A DNA stretch of 64,000 nucleotides, taken from Thalassolituus sp034111725 (GTDB lineage: Bacteria > Pseudomonadota > Gammaproteobacteria > Pseudomonadales > Oceanobacteraceae). The notes beneath the pieces were generated by a model. That model did not search any database. It saw only the letters and a list, made by a program, of their open reading frames with translations, and was not told where the DNA came from. This document shows, piece after piece, positions 17,478 through 27,216 of the stretch (position 1 is the stretch's first letter; each line of letters opens with the position of its first letter). The position numbers were made by a program, and so were the translations under genes. The DNA lies in assembly GCF_034111725.1 (NCBI RefSeq), contig NZ_JAWUWR010000077.1, forward strand, positions 1-64,000, in the 5' to 3' direction.

Positions 17478-18482
17478 CTACGCACTTTCTTCTGCTAATG
17501 GAACAGCTATCGGAAGGTTTCCACCCTGCTCTCGAATAAACGCCATCGCGCGTCCTTCCATCCAATACACGTGATCAGGGTTTCGCTGAATAAAACCAAC
17601 ATGTCCGCCACTGGTAGGTTCTTCAAAGTAAAAATTGGCATGACTGCGTGCAATAGCACGCGGGTAGCATTGCTCAGGAAGAAAGGGATCATTTTGCGCA
17701 TTAACCATAAGAGCCGGAATACGAATATCGGCTAAATAGCTAAGACAACTGCTCTTATTCCAGTAATCCACTGCACTACGAAAACCGTGTATGGGCGCGG
17801 TATACCGTTCGTCGTATTCCGCAAATGTGCGAATTTTAGCGAAGCCATTGAGATCAACGTGGGTCGGATATTGCGATGCCTTGGCTCTTAGATTTTCACC
17901 CAATTCCTTTAAAAACCGCGACATAAAAATCCGATTGGATGGCTTTGCCAATTCATATGCACACGCTTCTAAATCACAAGGAACAGAAAACGCACTCACC
18001 GACTCTATCTCGCTTGGAAGCGAATTCGCTGAACGACCCGCATACAAAAGACTTAGATTGCCACCCATAGAAAAGCCAACCAAATGAATCCGGCTATAAC
18101 CTTGCGCCAATGCATGCTGGACAACAACATCGAGGTCATCCGTAGCGCCACTATGGTACAAACGCAGCTGAGTATTCACTTCGCCGCTACAGCCGCGATA
18201 ATTCCAAGCAAGTGCATCCCATCCATGACGATTAGCTTCAAGCACAGTGCCGAGTACATAATGACCGCGAGAACTGCCGGTCAAGCCATGACTCACAATA
18301 ACAAGTGTCTCGGACCCCACTCGGCTCCAATCTAAATCTAAAAAGTCTTGATCCGGCGTAGGTATGCGTTCACGGAGTAAAAAATCATCGCGTAGACGGC
18401 GAAATAAAGTAGGAAAGATGGTTTGAACAAAACCATTAGAGAAGCCAAAAGGCGGGCTATAGCTCGAATCAAGCAGGGGCAT
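17478..18482 (-). CDS. YheT-like alpha/beta hydrolase
   Basis: A 334-residue cytosolic hydrolase of the YheT/ABHD family (COG0429 type). The nucleophile elbow is GFSMGG with S138; SHGLTGSSRGHY near residue 64 supplies the oxyanion loop; the acid lies in NAQNDPFLP, and the histidine in SGGHVGF near residue 300. The early WNYRGCSGE segment is typical of the family. These enzymes are probably esterases; the natural substrate is unknown. The gene stands alone between intergenic gaps of about 95 and 115 bases. Confidence 0.9.
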   Translation of the reverse strand: MPLLDSSYSPPFGFSNGFVQTIFPTLFRRLRDDFLLRERIPTPDQDFLDLDWSRVGSETLVIVSHGLTGSSRGHYVLGTVLEANRHGWDALAWNYRGCSGEVNTQLRLYHSGATDDLDVVVQHALAQGYSRIHLVGFSMGGNLSLLYAGRSANSLPSEIESVSAFSVPCDLEACAYELAKPSNRIFMSRFLKELGENLRAKASQYPTHVDLNGFAKIRTFAEYDERYTAPIHGFRSAVDYWNKSSCLSYLADIRIPALMVNAQNDPFLPEQCYPRAIARSHANFYFEEPTSGGHVGFIQRNPDHVYWMEGRAMAFIREQGGNLPIAVPLAEESA

Positions 18483-18597
18483 GGCATATCCAAAAAGTGG
18501 CTTGCGTTACATCGCATGTAAAAACAAACAAGATGATAGTAACGTAAGACGCTCAACCCTACTCTGGGTTCAAGAATGATCGATCAGATCAATAAAT

Positions 18598-18963
18598 CTA
18601 TTGAGAGGAAAAACGCTGCTGCAAATACTGCAATATGGTGTCAGGGTTATAAAGCCAGTCATTGCATTCGTTACCATCGATACGCAGACAAGGCACCCTT
18701 GGTTCACCACCGCCGTTCACCAACTCATTGCGGTAGGCATTAACGCGCTCGACGTCTTTTTCAACAACCCGCAAACCCAAACGTTCGCAGTAACGTTTTA
18801 CAGCAATAGAAGACGGACAACTGCGACAAAAATAGAGATGCATACGGCGAGATTCGCGATCAAGCACACATTGCTCATCGGCAGAACGCGCGATGGGTTT
18901 GACCGGTAGAAAGCGGTCAACAAGATCCAGTGTTTTGCCTTTTAGTTGTCTCGTAAGATTCAT
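18598..18963 (-). CDS. glutaredoxin-like thioredoxin-fold protein
   Basis: A 121-residue protein with a glutaredoxin/GST-N-type domain from about residue 40. The redox site is LYFCRSCPSS (CRSC), followed by the helix SIAVKRYCERLGL, the cis-proline strand RVPCLRIDG, and a final helix ending in an LQQRF segment. The first about 38 residues, basic and hydrophobic, may form a helix that attaches to the membrane. Partner unknown. It lies about 140 bases downstream of a possible 42-residue membrane protein with its own CxxC, and both follow lepB on the same strand. Confidence 0.75.
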   Translation of the reverse strand: MNLTRQLKGKTLDLVDRFLPVKPIARSADEQCVLDRESRRMHLYFCRSCPSSIAVKRYCERLGLRVVEKDVERVNAYRNELVNGGGEPRVPCLRIDGNECNDWLYNPDTILQYLQQRFSSQ

Positions 18964-19101
18964 ACTTCAGCATGCCGTTGGCTTTGGATGGTCGGCATTG
19001 TATTCGCCTAATTTCAAATATCCAGTAGCAAATTGAACTATTTGTAATATTTTGCGCCAGAGGCGCGTTTTGACAGTTTTTCTACACGAAAGCAAAAAGC
19101 G

Positions 19102-19230
19102 TCATCCACCTAGATTCAGAAACATCACCGACATCATGACGACAAGAATGGTCGCCACCATCAACCAACGGCTGCGCTGGCAAAAGGTACAAGGTGCCTT
19201 TTGTTTTGGCTTTGTTACTGAATCGACCAT
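19102..19230 (-). CDS. possible 42-residue single-pass membrane protein with CxxC
   Basis: A short reading frame that starts MVDSVTKPKQKAPCTFCQRS, has one transmembrane stretch (about residues 23-39, LMVATILVVMMSVMFLN) and stops after GG. It has a cytosolic CTFC pair before the helix. It begins 22 bases after the lepB stop on the same strand, with AGGT about 12 bases before the ATG. The basic-then-hydrophobic layout with a CxxC is protein-like, so I include it, but its small size and weak ribosome-binding site leave real doubt. Confidence 0.45.
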   Translation of the reverse strand: MVDSVTKPKQKAPCTFCQRSRWLMVATILVVMMSVMFLNLGG

Positions 19231-19252
19231 AGCAACGGCACCTGCCTTGTTG

Positions 19253-20083
19253 TTATTGAATAATGTGATTACGCCCGAACGACGGCAAATCTGACCAACC
19301 TTCCCAGTGCATCCAAACCGCTACTGCTTTACCCACAATATTCTTCTCAGGAACAAATCCCCACATACGGCTATCGCCGCTATTGCCGCGGTTATCGCCC
19401 ATCATAAAGTAATGCCCCTCAGGTACATCCCACTCACCTTCAGGACCCGCCCAAATAATAGGCTGTTGAGTGCGCGTATCTCGGGCGAGAATCCACTGTA
19501 CTGTGGCGATTGAGGATGGGTGAACTTCTTCCCCTATATACTTAGTCGGTCGATAAGACGGCTCACCACCCAGCTCAGTAGTTGGTACACTTTCGCCATT
19601 GATGGTCAAACGGCGATTTTTGTATTCGATATGATCACCAGGCTTGCCAATCACCCGCTTAATAAAATAGCGTGGATCATTAGGAGGGAAAAACACCATC
19701 ACATCTCCGCGCTCGGGTTCACTAATAGGCACTAAGCTGTTACCGAATACCGGCATCCGTAAGCCGTAGTGAAACTTACTCACTAGAATAAAGTCTCCAG
19801 TAATCAGTCCCGGCTCCATTGAGCCAGACGGTATTTGGAAAGGTTCAGCAACAAAGGAACGTAAAACAAAAACAATGGCTAACACGGGAAAGAAGGACTT
19901 TGACTGTTCAACAACGAAGGATTCCTCCTTTGCCGCATCGATGTCATCGCCATTAGCCCCCTCTTGCTGCAAACGCTCTGCTTTTGCTTCGCGCTGCTTC
20001 CGCAACCAAAACCTATCAGCTAAAGCAACAACACCGGTAGCGGCGGTCGCTATCATTAAAATCAGGGGAAAATCGATATCCAT
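19253..20083 (-). CDS. lepB: signal peptidase I
   Basis: The 276-residue leader peptidase that removes Sec signal peptides at the outer face of the inner membrane. Two N-terminal transmembrane segments (about residues 4-21 and 62-79) are followed by the catalytic domain. The nucleophile is S88 in IPSGSMEPGL, and the general-base lysine is K142 in RYFIKRVIGKPGD; the C-terminal box GDNRGNSGDSRMWG is also present. A cytosolic Lys/Glu-rich stretch separates the two helices, as in E. coli LepB. It is shorter than the E. coli enzyme (324) but normal for the family. The gene is divergent from an alpha/beta hydrolase. Confidence 0.97.
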   Translation of the reverse strand: MDIDFPLILMIATAATGVVALADRFWLRKQREAKAERLQQEGANGDDIDAAKEESFVVEQSKSFFPVLAIVFVLRSFVAEPFQIPSGSMEPGLITGDFILVSKFHYGLRMPVFGNSLVPISEPERGDVMVFFPPNDPRYFIKRVIGKPGDHIEYKNRRLTINGESVPTTELGGEPSYRPTKYIGEEVHPSSIATVQWILARDTRTQQPIIWAGPEGEWDVPEGHYFMMGDNRGNSGDSRMWGFVPEKNIVGKAVAVWMHWEGWSDLPSFGRNHIIQ

Positions 20084-20178
20084 AAATCGTCACTTATTCC
20101 AGACATTCTATAATGAACTGCATTCTAACCGCCGACAGACTGCAACGCGAGCGCAGCACTGTATATGAGAGTCAAGAA

Positions 20179-21216
20179 ATGAGCCGAATACTAACCGATG
20201 ATGGCATTGAACTGGCCTACGAAAGCATTGGCAGCGATGATGATCCCTGCATTATTTTGATTATGGGACTAGGAGCACAAATGCGGGTTTGGCCCGACTC
20301 ACTCTGCCATGCTCTAGTTAAAAAAGGTTTTCGTGTTATCCGCTTTGATAACCGCGACACCGGTGACTCAACGGCACTTGATCATCATGGCACCCCGAGC
20401 TTAGTAAAAACGTGGCTATCAACCCAATTCAAACGTAAAGCGCAAATACCCTACACCCTTAGAGATATGAGCCGCGATGTCATTGCCTTAATGGATACAC
20501 TAAAAATAGATAGTGCTCATCTCGTCGGTGCATCGATGGGGGGGATGATTGCTCAGATTCTCGCAGCCAAACAAAAACGACGAGTGCGCAGCCTTACTTC
20601 AATTATGTCGTCAGCCACCAGTCCTAGCTTACCTGGGCCAAAATTACAGGTACTGCTGCAACTGGCAAGGCGCCCAACTCCTTTTAATCGTGAGGCGTCC
20701 ATTCGTTATACCATGCGTATGAATCGCTTAATTGGTAGCCCAGCCTATCCGATGGACGAATTAGAATTAAGGCAACTGGCCGAAACCAGTTTTGAGCGCA
20801 CCTCAACACCCAGCGGATTTAAGCGCCAGTTGGTCGCCATTACTGCCGCCGGTGATCGCAGTCACTTATTGCGAAAAATAAAAGTACCGACGTTAGTGAT
20901 ACATGGTTCCGACGATCCGCTCATACCAGTACGCATGGGGTTAGCTACTGCAGCGGGCATTCGTAAATCAAAAATGCGCGTTATTCATGGCATGGGGCAC
21001 GACTTACCTAGCGGCTTAGTGCCACAGTTAAGTAAATTACTCAGCAAGCATGTAAAAAAAGCAGAGAAACGCTGGCAACGTAAGATAGAAAAGAAACGTT
21101 TAAAGTTACTAGAACAAGATGAACATCATGTTTTGGCTTTACCCGCTCTGAATGATAGTTCCGAAGCAAAAAACTTATTAAATGTGGTGAATATTCGAGC
21201 GCAACCGCAACTCTAA
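20179..21216 (+). CDS. alpha/beta hydrolase
   Basis: A 345-residue alpha/beta hydrolase. The nucleophile elbow is GASMGG with S119; RFDNRDTGDST near residue 55 is the typical loop; the acid is in HGSDDPLIP and the histidine in HGMGHDLP. A basic Lys/Arg-rich tail of about 50 residues follows (KKAEKRWQRKIEKKRLKLL), which is unusual and could bind a polyanion or membrane. The start at 20179 is chosen because homology begins there; an in-frame ATG at 20113 adds 22 residues. Substrate unknown; possibly an esterase. Confidence 0.85.
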   Translation: MSRILTDDGIELAYESIGSDDDPCIILIMGLGAQMRVWPDSLCHALVKKGFRVIRFDNRDTGDSTALDHHGTPSLVKTWLSTQFKRKAQIPYTLRDMSRDVIALMDTLKIDSAHLVGASMGGMIAQILAAKQKRRVRSLTSIMSSATSPSLPGPKLQVLLQLARRPTPFNREASIRYTMRMNRLIGSPAYPMDELELRQLAETSFERTSTPSGFKRQLVAITAAGDRSHLLRKIKVPTLVIHGSDDPLIPVRMGLATAAGIRKSKMRVIHGMGHDLPSGLVPQLSKLLSKHVKKAEKRWQRKIEKKRLKLLEQDEHHVLALPALNDSSEAKNLLNVVNIRAQPQL

Positions 21217-21217
21217 A

Positions 21218-21245
21218 ACAAGGCTTTGAATTAACTAAGCCTTGT
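21218..21245. terminator. hairpin between convergent genes
   Basis: ACAAGGCTT pairs with AAGCCTTGT over a ten-base loop, between the stops of the hydrolase and the convergent CNNM gene. There is no T run, so the terminator role is tentative. Confidence 0.45.
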
Positions 21246-21253
21246 AGATTACT

Positions 21254-22570
21254 CTAGGATTTACTTCCTGATTCACCTTGTTTGACGAGATCCAAACGAG
21301 TTACTAACAGCTGATCTACTCGCAAATTATCGATATCGACTGCTTCGAATTTAATTCCCATAAAGACAATAAAATCAGCGCGTTTTGGAATACGTTTAAG
21401 ATGGTAAATTAAAAATCCAGCAACCGTTTCGTATTGGTTATTGTCAAAAAACACATCGGTATCTAGCTCTAGTGCACGGGCAAGATCGACAACCGGTGTA
21501 CTGCCATCCACTAGCCAGGAGTTTGAGTCTCGCTGAATAATTTGATCCTCACCGGAAGGCACAACTAAATTACCCATAAAACTGTTCATTAAATCTTTTA
21601 CCGTTAGGATACCAACCACTAATGCATATTCATTCAGCACCACAGCAAACGGTTTCGCCGTTGTTTTAAACGCGTTTAGTCCTTCTGCAAGGGTTAGCGT
21701 ATCAGGTAAGAACAGCAAATCACGCTCAATAAAATCGTTGCTGATCGAGGCTGCCTCACCTTTTAATACCTGACGCAGAATTTCCTTCGACTCAATGGCA
21801 CCGACAACTTTATCCAACGAGCCATCGCAGACTAAAAACCAATTGTGTGGATGCTCAACAATTTTAGCGCTGATCTCTGCACTGCTATCGCTAATATCAA
21901 AATAAACTAGATGCTCGCGGGTGGTCATCGCCGTTGGCACAGTGCGGCCTTCAAGCTCGAACACGTTGCCTAAAAGATGGTATTCCTGTTCTTGCAAACT
22001 ACCGTGCTCCGCACCAGCATCCATCATCGCCACGATATCATCGGTGGTAACGGTATCTTCACGCTGTAACGGCAGTTTAAGTAATTTCAGAACAATATTT
22101 GTTAAGCCATTAAAAAATGCCACTAGAGGCCGTAATAGCGACATCATCAAACGCATAGGACGAATAACACGAATAGCCACCGTCTCAGGAATCGTCATAC
22201 CAACCCGCTTAGGTAACAAATCAGCGAACAGAATAAAGAGTGACGTTACCACCGTGAACGACAGTATGAATCCTAATTGGTCAAGCATGGGGCCGCTGTA
22301 AAAAACACCAACAAACTGCACCATATAAGGAGTGAGGGTCGCCTCGCCAACGATGCCACCTAGAATCGCTATCGCGTTCAAAGCGATTTGAATCATGGCG
22401 AAAAATGCACCGGGATGCTCTTGTAATGCAAGCACTTCTCCAGCGCGCACATTTCCTTCTTCGACCATCACGCGCAGCTTAATTTTACGGGCAGCAGCCA
22501 GCGATATCTCTGAGATAGCAAAGACACCACTCATCAGAATTAAAATAAGAATAATAAATGCGTCACTCAC
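21254..22570 (-). CDS. CNNM/CBS/CorC-domain membrane protein (hemolysin family)
   Basis: A 438-residue protein with an N-terminal CNNM transmembrane domain (about residues 1-180, several helices), a pair of CBS domains (about 190-330) and a C-terminal CorC/HlyC domain (about 345-430). This is the YtfL/YfjD/YrkA build, related to magnesium and cobalt transport proteins. DDIVAMMDAGAEHGSL is the conserved link between CNNM and CBS. I place the start at GTG 22570 because GGAG lies 8 bases before it; a GTG at 22597 has none. It probably regulates or carries divalent cations at the inner membrane. Adjacent genes give no further clue. Confidence 0.88.
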   Translation of the reverse strand: MSDAFIILILILMSGVFAISEISLAAARKIKLRVMVEEGNVRAGEVLALQEHPGAFFAMIQIALNAIAILGGIVGEATLTPYMVQFVGVFYSGPMLDQLGFILSFTVVTSLFILFADLLPKRVGMTIPETVAIRVIRPMRLMMSLLRPLVAFFNGLTNIVLKLLKLPLQREDTVTTDDIVAMMDAGAEHGSLQEQEYHLLGNVFELEGRTVPTAMTTREHLVYFDISDSSAEISAKIVEHPHNWFLVCDGSLDKVVGAIESKEILRQVLKGEAASISNDFIERDLLFLPDTLTLAEGLNAFKTTAKPFAVVLNEYALVVGILTVKDLMNSFMGNLVVPSGEDQIIQRDSNSWLVDGSTPVVDLARALELDTDVFFDNNQYETVAGFLIYHLKRIPKRADFIVFMGIKFEAVDIDNLRVDQLLVTRLDLVKQGESGSKS

Positions 22571-22690
22571 GAATCTAGCTCCAAAAATTGTCGACACTCG
22601 GGAAACTAGCCCATCGAAATTTATCCGCGGAGTATCTGCCTAAGCTCAAGATTCAGCAAGACAGCGCACGCTAAATAATATGACTAAAAC

Positions 22691-24040
22691 TTAGTTGCGA
22701 TTAGGCGGCTGATATCCAGAAAACTGGCGCGCAATCTCTGCCGCATAGTTGTCGGTCATACCAGCGATAAAATCCAATGCGCGCATGTAAGCTTCGTACA
22801 GAGTCCAATCTGGCTTTGGCGCCGAACGTCCCATTAACTCTAGTACACGTTTATTACGAAAGGTAGCTTGTCCATCCAGTACGCATTCTCGTACCGCGCG
22901 TAAAAATGCATCCAAAAGAATCGATAACGTAGCATAAGAACCGACTTCAACCGCAAGCTTGCGACTGTCATTGAAGATGCGCTCACGCGCTAATTTTTTA
23001 GCACCATGAACCACTTGCTTCACATTTTCCGGGCAGTAATCAATAATATCGCCCTTAAGCTGACCTGCCAGCAAAGTATCGTGCTGATGCACAAAAGCCG
23101 AACTTACGGCACTGACCATGGCTTCCATTGCTTGGCCGCGTAACATTTGCAAACGACGACGTGTGTTGTCCGCTTTATCTAATTCTTGCAAGGCTTCGTG
23201 CCACTGTTCGGCTAACAAAGGCTGTAGTAAATCTTCGACCTCTTGATAATTTAACAGCCCCATTTCTATTCCATCTTCAAGGTCAATCAAGCCGTAACAA
23301 ATATCATCAGCGGCTTCGAGTAAATACACGAGAGGATGGCGGCACCAAGCATTTTCACCGGTTTGGATAAGACCAAGCGCGGTTGCTACTTCGCGCATTA
23401 ATGGCAATTCGGTTTGATAACAACCAAATTTTTTCCGCTCTCCTCGGGTCACATAATCCACCGTCCATGGATACTTTAAAAATGCCCCCAAGGTGCCATA
23501 AGTTAAGCGCATACCGCCGTCGAAACGATGCGACTCTACCTGCGTAACTATGCGTAGACCTTGGGCATTGCCCTCGAAGGTCTGCAAATCCGCTTGTTCT
23601 AGCTCACTCAAACCTTCTAGAAAGTGGGCATTGTCTCGATCAAGAAACCAGTGACGGATCGCGTCCTCCCCGGTATGACCGTACGGCGGATTGCCAATAT
23701 CGTGAGCCAAGCACGCCGCTTGCACTAATGCGCCAATATCGCTGGCATCAACAAAATCAGGTAAAGCCTTTCCCAACGCTTGCCCTACTCGCGTCCCCAG
23801 AGAGCGACCAACGCAAGCGACTTCTAAACTATGAGTCAGACGACTGTGCACATGATCATTTTCGGATAGCGGATGCACTTGGGTCTTACGATCAAGACGA
23901 CGAAAAGCAGACGAAAAAATAATACGATCGTAATCTTTGTGAAACGGCGTGCGGCCAAGATCCATAGCCAACGTACCTTGCTGTTCACCGAAGCGCGCTG
24001 ATGAGAGTAACTTGTCCCAACGCATCGTTTTCGTCGTCAT
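22691..24040 (-). CDS. dgt: dGTP triphosphohydrolase-like HD-domain protein
   Basis: A 449-residue HD-domain phosphohydrolase of the Dgt family, which cleaves dNTPs (classically dGTP) to the nucleoside and triphosphate and so helps keep nucleotide pools in balance. The metal-binding residues are H70 in HSRLTHSLEVA, H113 and D114 in AHDIGNPPYGH, and a distal aspartate in EAADDICYGLIDLEDG. The N-terminal RTPFHKDYDRI and SSAFRRLDRKTQV segments are family hallmarks. GGTGG lies about 5 bases before the ATG. The length is typical. Confidence 0.93.
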   Translation of the reverse strand: MTTKTMRWDKLLSSARFGEQQGTLAMDLGRTPFHKDYDRIIFSSAFRRLDRKTQVHPLSENDHVHSRLTHSLEVACVGRSLGTRVGQALGKALPDFVDASDIGALVQAACLAHDIGNPPYGHTGEDAIRHWFLDRDNAHFLEGLSELEQADLQTFEGNAQGLRIVTQVESHRFDGGMRLTYGTLGAFLKYPWTVDYVTRGERKKFGCYQTELPLMREVATALGLIQTGENAWCRHPLVYLLEAADDICYGLIDLEDGIEMGLLNYQEVEDLLQPLLAEQWHEALQELDKADNTRRRLQMLRGQAMEAMVSAVSSAFVHQHDTLLAGQLKGDIIDYCPENVKQVVHGAKKLARERIFNDSRKLAVEVGSYATLSILLDAFLRAVRECVLDGQATFRNKRVLELMGRSAPKPDWTLYEAYMRALDFIAGMTDNYAAEIARQFSGYQPPNRN

Positions 24041-24214
24041 AAAACCACCTTATTTATAGATGCTCAGAGTATAGCGGTGTCGGTCCTGTGCGCCTACCAT
24101 AGTGGGGCAAACAAATCGCAGCACTCTGGGAGCCACCAGCATCGCCGAATCGGACCTTGTGAATACCAAAAAGTCGCATAGCATAGAGTGGTGTATTTAT
24201 GTGAGTTAAGCTCA

Positions 24215-26545
24215 ATGAGAGACCGTTTTTTAAATTGGGTTATTGCCCATCCTTGGCTAGTCATCATTGCTATCGCCATCGTAATATTGGTTAGTCTGGC
24301 AGGAATTCCACGCTTAGGATTTACTAGCGACTTTCGCATGTATTTCGGCCCTGAAAATCCGCAATTAAAAGCCTTTGAAGAAATGGAGCAGCGCTTCTCA
24401 CGTCAAGACAATGTATTCTTTTTAGTCTCAGTGCCGAATAATCAACCCGACCAAACGTTATTTCAGCAAGACGCATTAGCGCTCATCGAAGCATTAACGC
24501 AAGCAGGTTGGAAGCTCCCCTATTCTCAGCGTGTCGACTCACTACAAAATTTCCAGTACACCCAAGTCGATGGCGACGACCTCTTAATTGCAGAATTTTA
24601 TACCCTTGATGATTTACCACAGGATCTTGCCCTACTCGCTCAACGCGCGAAGAATGATCGCGATATCGTACCGAGAATTTTGTCTCCAGATGGACGAGTT
24701 ACAGGCATAAGCGTGCAGTTATTTTTACCCGAAAATAATACTGCATCCGCGTCTCTAGAAACCGTTGAAAAAGCCCGTGAACTAGCAGAATTATTGCGTA
24801 AACAATATCCGAATTTTTCCATTGAAGTAGCAGGTTCAGTCACTTCTAACGTGACAATGGGCGAAGCGATTAAACAAGATATCGAGTCACTACTGGTTAT
24901 TTCTTACCTCATCATGCTCGCCATTATGTTGTTATTACTGCGTACCGTCACCGGTATGTTACTCGTGACCGCAGTAATCGGCATGTCGGTGATCGTGACT
25001 ATGGGAGTTTTTGGTTGGTTGAATTATACACTCACCCCACCCACTGGTTTCGTACCTACTGCCATTATGACGATTGCGGTAGCTGATACTATTCACATTT
25101 TAGTGTCGTATTACTATTACCTGCGTCAGGGATACGACAAGCAAAAAGCACTGATTACAAGCCTTGGCATTAATTTTTCACCGGTATTTATTACCAGTAT
25201 TACCACTATGATTGGTGTTTTATGTTTAAACACCAGTGATTCACCGCCATATCGTGATATGGGCAATATGATTGCCGTTGGGGTCTTGGTTGCTTGGCTC
25301 CTGACCATTACCTTCTTACCCGCCGTGTTAGCGTTATTGCCAACACCAAAAGGTCGTGCGAGTCAGCAGCAATCGGTATTCATGGATCGGTTAGCCGATA
25401 CCATTATTCACCACCATAAAGCGCTATTTATCATTATGGTGACTCTCGTTGCTGCAAGCGCTACCTTTGCCGGTCGCAACACCATTACTGAGCGCTGGCA
25501 TGAATTTTTTGACACCAGTTTTGAAGTACGACGCACCATTGATCACATAGAAAAATCCTTAGGCGGTTTGCATGCTCTGTATTTCATTACCGATAGCGAA
25601 CGCGACAACGGTATTAACGATGTTGAGTTTCTGCAACAGTTAGATAATTTAGTACAGTGGTTACATAAACAGCCGGGCGTCGTGCAAGTCACCAGTATTA
25701 GCGATACGCTTAAACGCTTAAATCAGAATTTACATGGCGACGATCCTGAGTGGTATCGCACCCCAGAAAGCAACGAAGCAGCGGCACAATATTTACTACT
25801 ATACGAACTATCGTTACCCCTCGGGTTGGGATTAGATAACAACTTAACCAGTGATCGTTCTGCAACTCGTATTCAGGTCAGTTTAGAGCGATCTGATTCA
25901 CGCCATATTTTGGCAATGGAAAAAGACATTGTCGCTTGGACGGAAGTACATGCGCCTTTACTTCATATTCGCGAGGCAACAGGGTTAGATATTGTCTTTG
26001 CCAATCTTACCTTTCGCAACGTAACCGCTATGTTAGAAGGCACAGGATTCGCACTTATTATTATTTCACTGCTGATGATTGCCGCGTTGCGCTCGTGGCG
26101 TCTGGGACTTATCAGCATGGTACCGAACGTCTTTCCGGCGATATTAGCCTACGGCTTATGGGGCTTGCTATACGGTAAAGTAGATACAGCAACATCCGTC
26201 GTTGCCTGCTTGAGTTTGGGGATCGTCGTCGATGATACGGTGCACTTTTTAAGTAAATACAATTACGCGCGATTGCAGCTAAAGCATTCTCCTGCCGATG
26301 CCATTCGCTATGCATTTCATACCGTAGGGGTTGCGCTACTTATTACCTCAGCAATTTTGGTCGGTGGTTTTATGGTCATGGAGTTTTCACACTTCAACCC
26401 AAGCCGAGCCATGGGGACCCTGCTCGCAATTACCATAGCGGTTGCCTTACTGGTCGATTTCTTGCTGCTACCGCCATTACTGTTACTCACCGATAAGCGA
26501 GAAATCCCCCAGTCGTTAGGTGATACCAACAACGCCACCCCATGA
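24215..26545 (+). CDS. RND-superfamily exporter (MMPL/HAE3-like)
   Basis: An inner-membrane transporter of about 776 residues with two repeated halves, each one transmembrane segment, a large periplasmic loop and a five-helix block, 12 helices in all. The helix blocks run at about residues 220-380 and 610-770. The periplasmic loops and conserved helix motifs (the first AVADTIHILVSYYYY, the second GIVVDDTVHFLSKYNY, with the membrane aspartates of RND proteins) fit the hydrophobe/lipid exporter group. Probable substrates are lipids or amphiphiles; no dedicated adaptor or outer-membrane partner is present. The start at 24215 is chosen over an upstream GTG at 24188. Confidence 0.88.
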   Translation: MRDRFLNWVIAHPWLVIIAIAIVILVSLAGIPRLGFTSDFRMYFGPENPQLKAFEEMEQRFSRQDNVFFLVSVPNNQPDQTLFQQDALALIEALTQAGWKLPYSQRVDSLQNFQYTQVDGDDLLIAEFYTLDDLPQDLALLAQRAKNDRDIVPRILSPDGRVTGISVQLFLPENNTASASLETVEKARELAELLRKQYPNFSIEVAGSVTSNVTMGEAIKQDIESLLVISYLIMLAIMLLLLRTVTGMLLVTAVIGMSVIVTMGVFGWLNYTLTPPTGFVPTAIMTIAVADTIHILVSYYYYLRQGYDKQKALITSLGINFSPVFITSITTMIGVLCLNTSDSPPYRDMGNMIAVGVLVAWLLTITFLPAVLALLPTPKGRASQQQSVFMDRLADTIIHHHKALFIIMVTLVAASATFAGRNTITERWHEFFDTSFEVRRTIDHIEKSLGGLHALYFITDSERDNGINDVEFLQQLDNLVQWLHKQPGVVQVTSISDTLKRLNQNLHGDDPEWYRTPESNEAAAQYLLLYELSLPLGLGLDNNLTSDRSATRIQVSLERSDSRHILAMEKDIVAWTEVHAPLLHIREATGLDIVFANLTFRNVTAMLEGTGFALIIISLLMIAALRSWRLGLISMVPNVFPAILAYGLWGLLYGKVDTATSVVACLSLGIVVDDTVHFLSKYNYARLQLKHSPADAIRYAFHTVGVALLITSAILVGGFMVMEFSHFNPSRAMGTLLAITIAVALLVDFLLLPPLLLLTDKREIPQSLGDTNNATP

Positions 26546-26583
26546 GATTTATCAGCTCGAAGCCCACCACATCAGGCACGCCG

Positions 26584-27216
26584 TTAGTGGTTTAATAAAC
26601 CACTCTCGGCGATACCATCAAACATAAACTGCACAGCCAAAGCGCACAGCAATACGCCCATCACTCGCGTAATGACCTGAACACCGGTTAGGCCCAATAT
26701 TCGGTGTAATTGCGTTGCCGCTAATAAGCATCCAAGCGTAATTAACATAATCACGAGTATGCAGCTCACCACGACGATTTGCTCCGACACATCGCCCTTG
26801 GCGTGAGCCATCATCAAGATAATAGCGCCCATGCTGCCAGGGCCGGCAATTAACGGCAGTGCCATTGGAAATACCGATACATCTCGCCGCTCGAGTGCTT
26901 CTGCATCTTCAGTTTCGGTCGTCCTATTTGCTCCTGAACTACGCGCAAACACCATATCAATGCCGATTAAGAGCAAAATAATACCGCCACCAGTGCGCAA
27001 GGCCGCCATTGAAATTCCCAAAGCCGTCAACAAACTATCGCCAACTAAAGCAAAGGTAAGCAAGACGACGGTGGCAATCGTAACCGCCCGACGAGCAATA
27101 CGGCGACGCTCTTTCGCTGTCTCTTCGGCAGTTAAGGCGGCGAAAATAGCTGAAATATCGATGGGGCTCACCGTCGCAAATAGTGTCGCTAAGGTAACCG
27201 CTGCGATCTCACCCAT
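26584..27216 (-). CDS. MarC-family integral membrane protein
   Basis: A 210-residue inner-membrane protein with six predicted helices. The family pattern appears in the opening helices (TLFATVSPIDISAIFAALT), the charged TAEETAKERRRIARRA loop, and VFPMALPLIAGPGSMGAIIL near residue 120. MarC proteins were named for the mar locus, yet the family has no established substrate. AAGGATG lies 7 bases before the ATG. It converges on the RND exporter gene, 38 bases apart, with no obvious terminator between them. Confidence 0.88.
   Translation of the reverse strand: MGEIAAVTLATLFATVSPIDISAIFAALTAEETAKERRRIARRAVTIATVVLLTFALVGDSLLTALGISMAALRTGGGIILLLIGIDMVFARSSGANRTTETEDAEALERRDVSVFPMALPLIAGPGSMGAIILMMAHAKGDVSEQIVVVSCILVIMLITLGCLLAATQLHRILGLTGVQVITRVMGVLLCALAVQFMFDGIAESGLLNH

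Noticed and set aside
19052..19294. 80-codon plus-strand reading frame overlapping the small CxxC gene
   Set aside because: No ribosome-binding site and no domain; the minus-strand frame is better supported.
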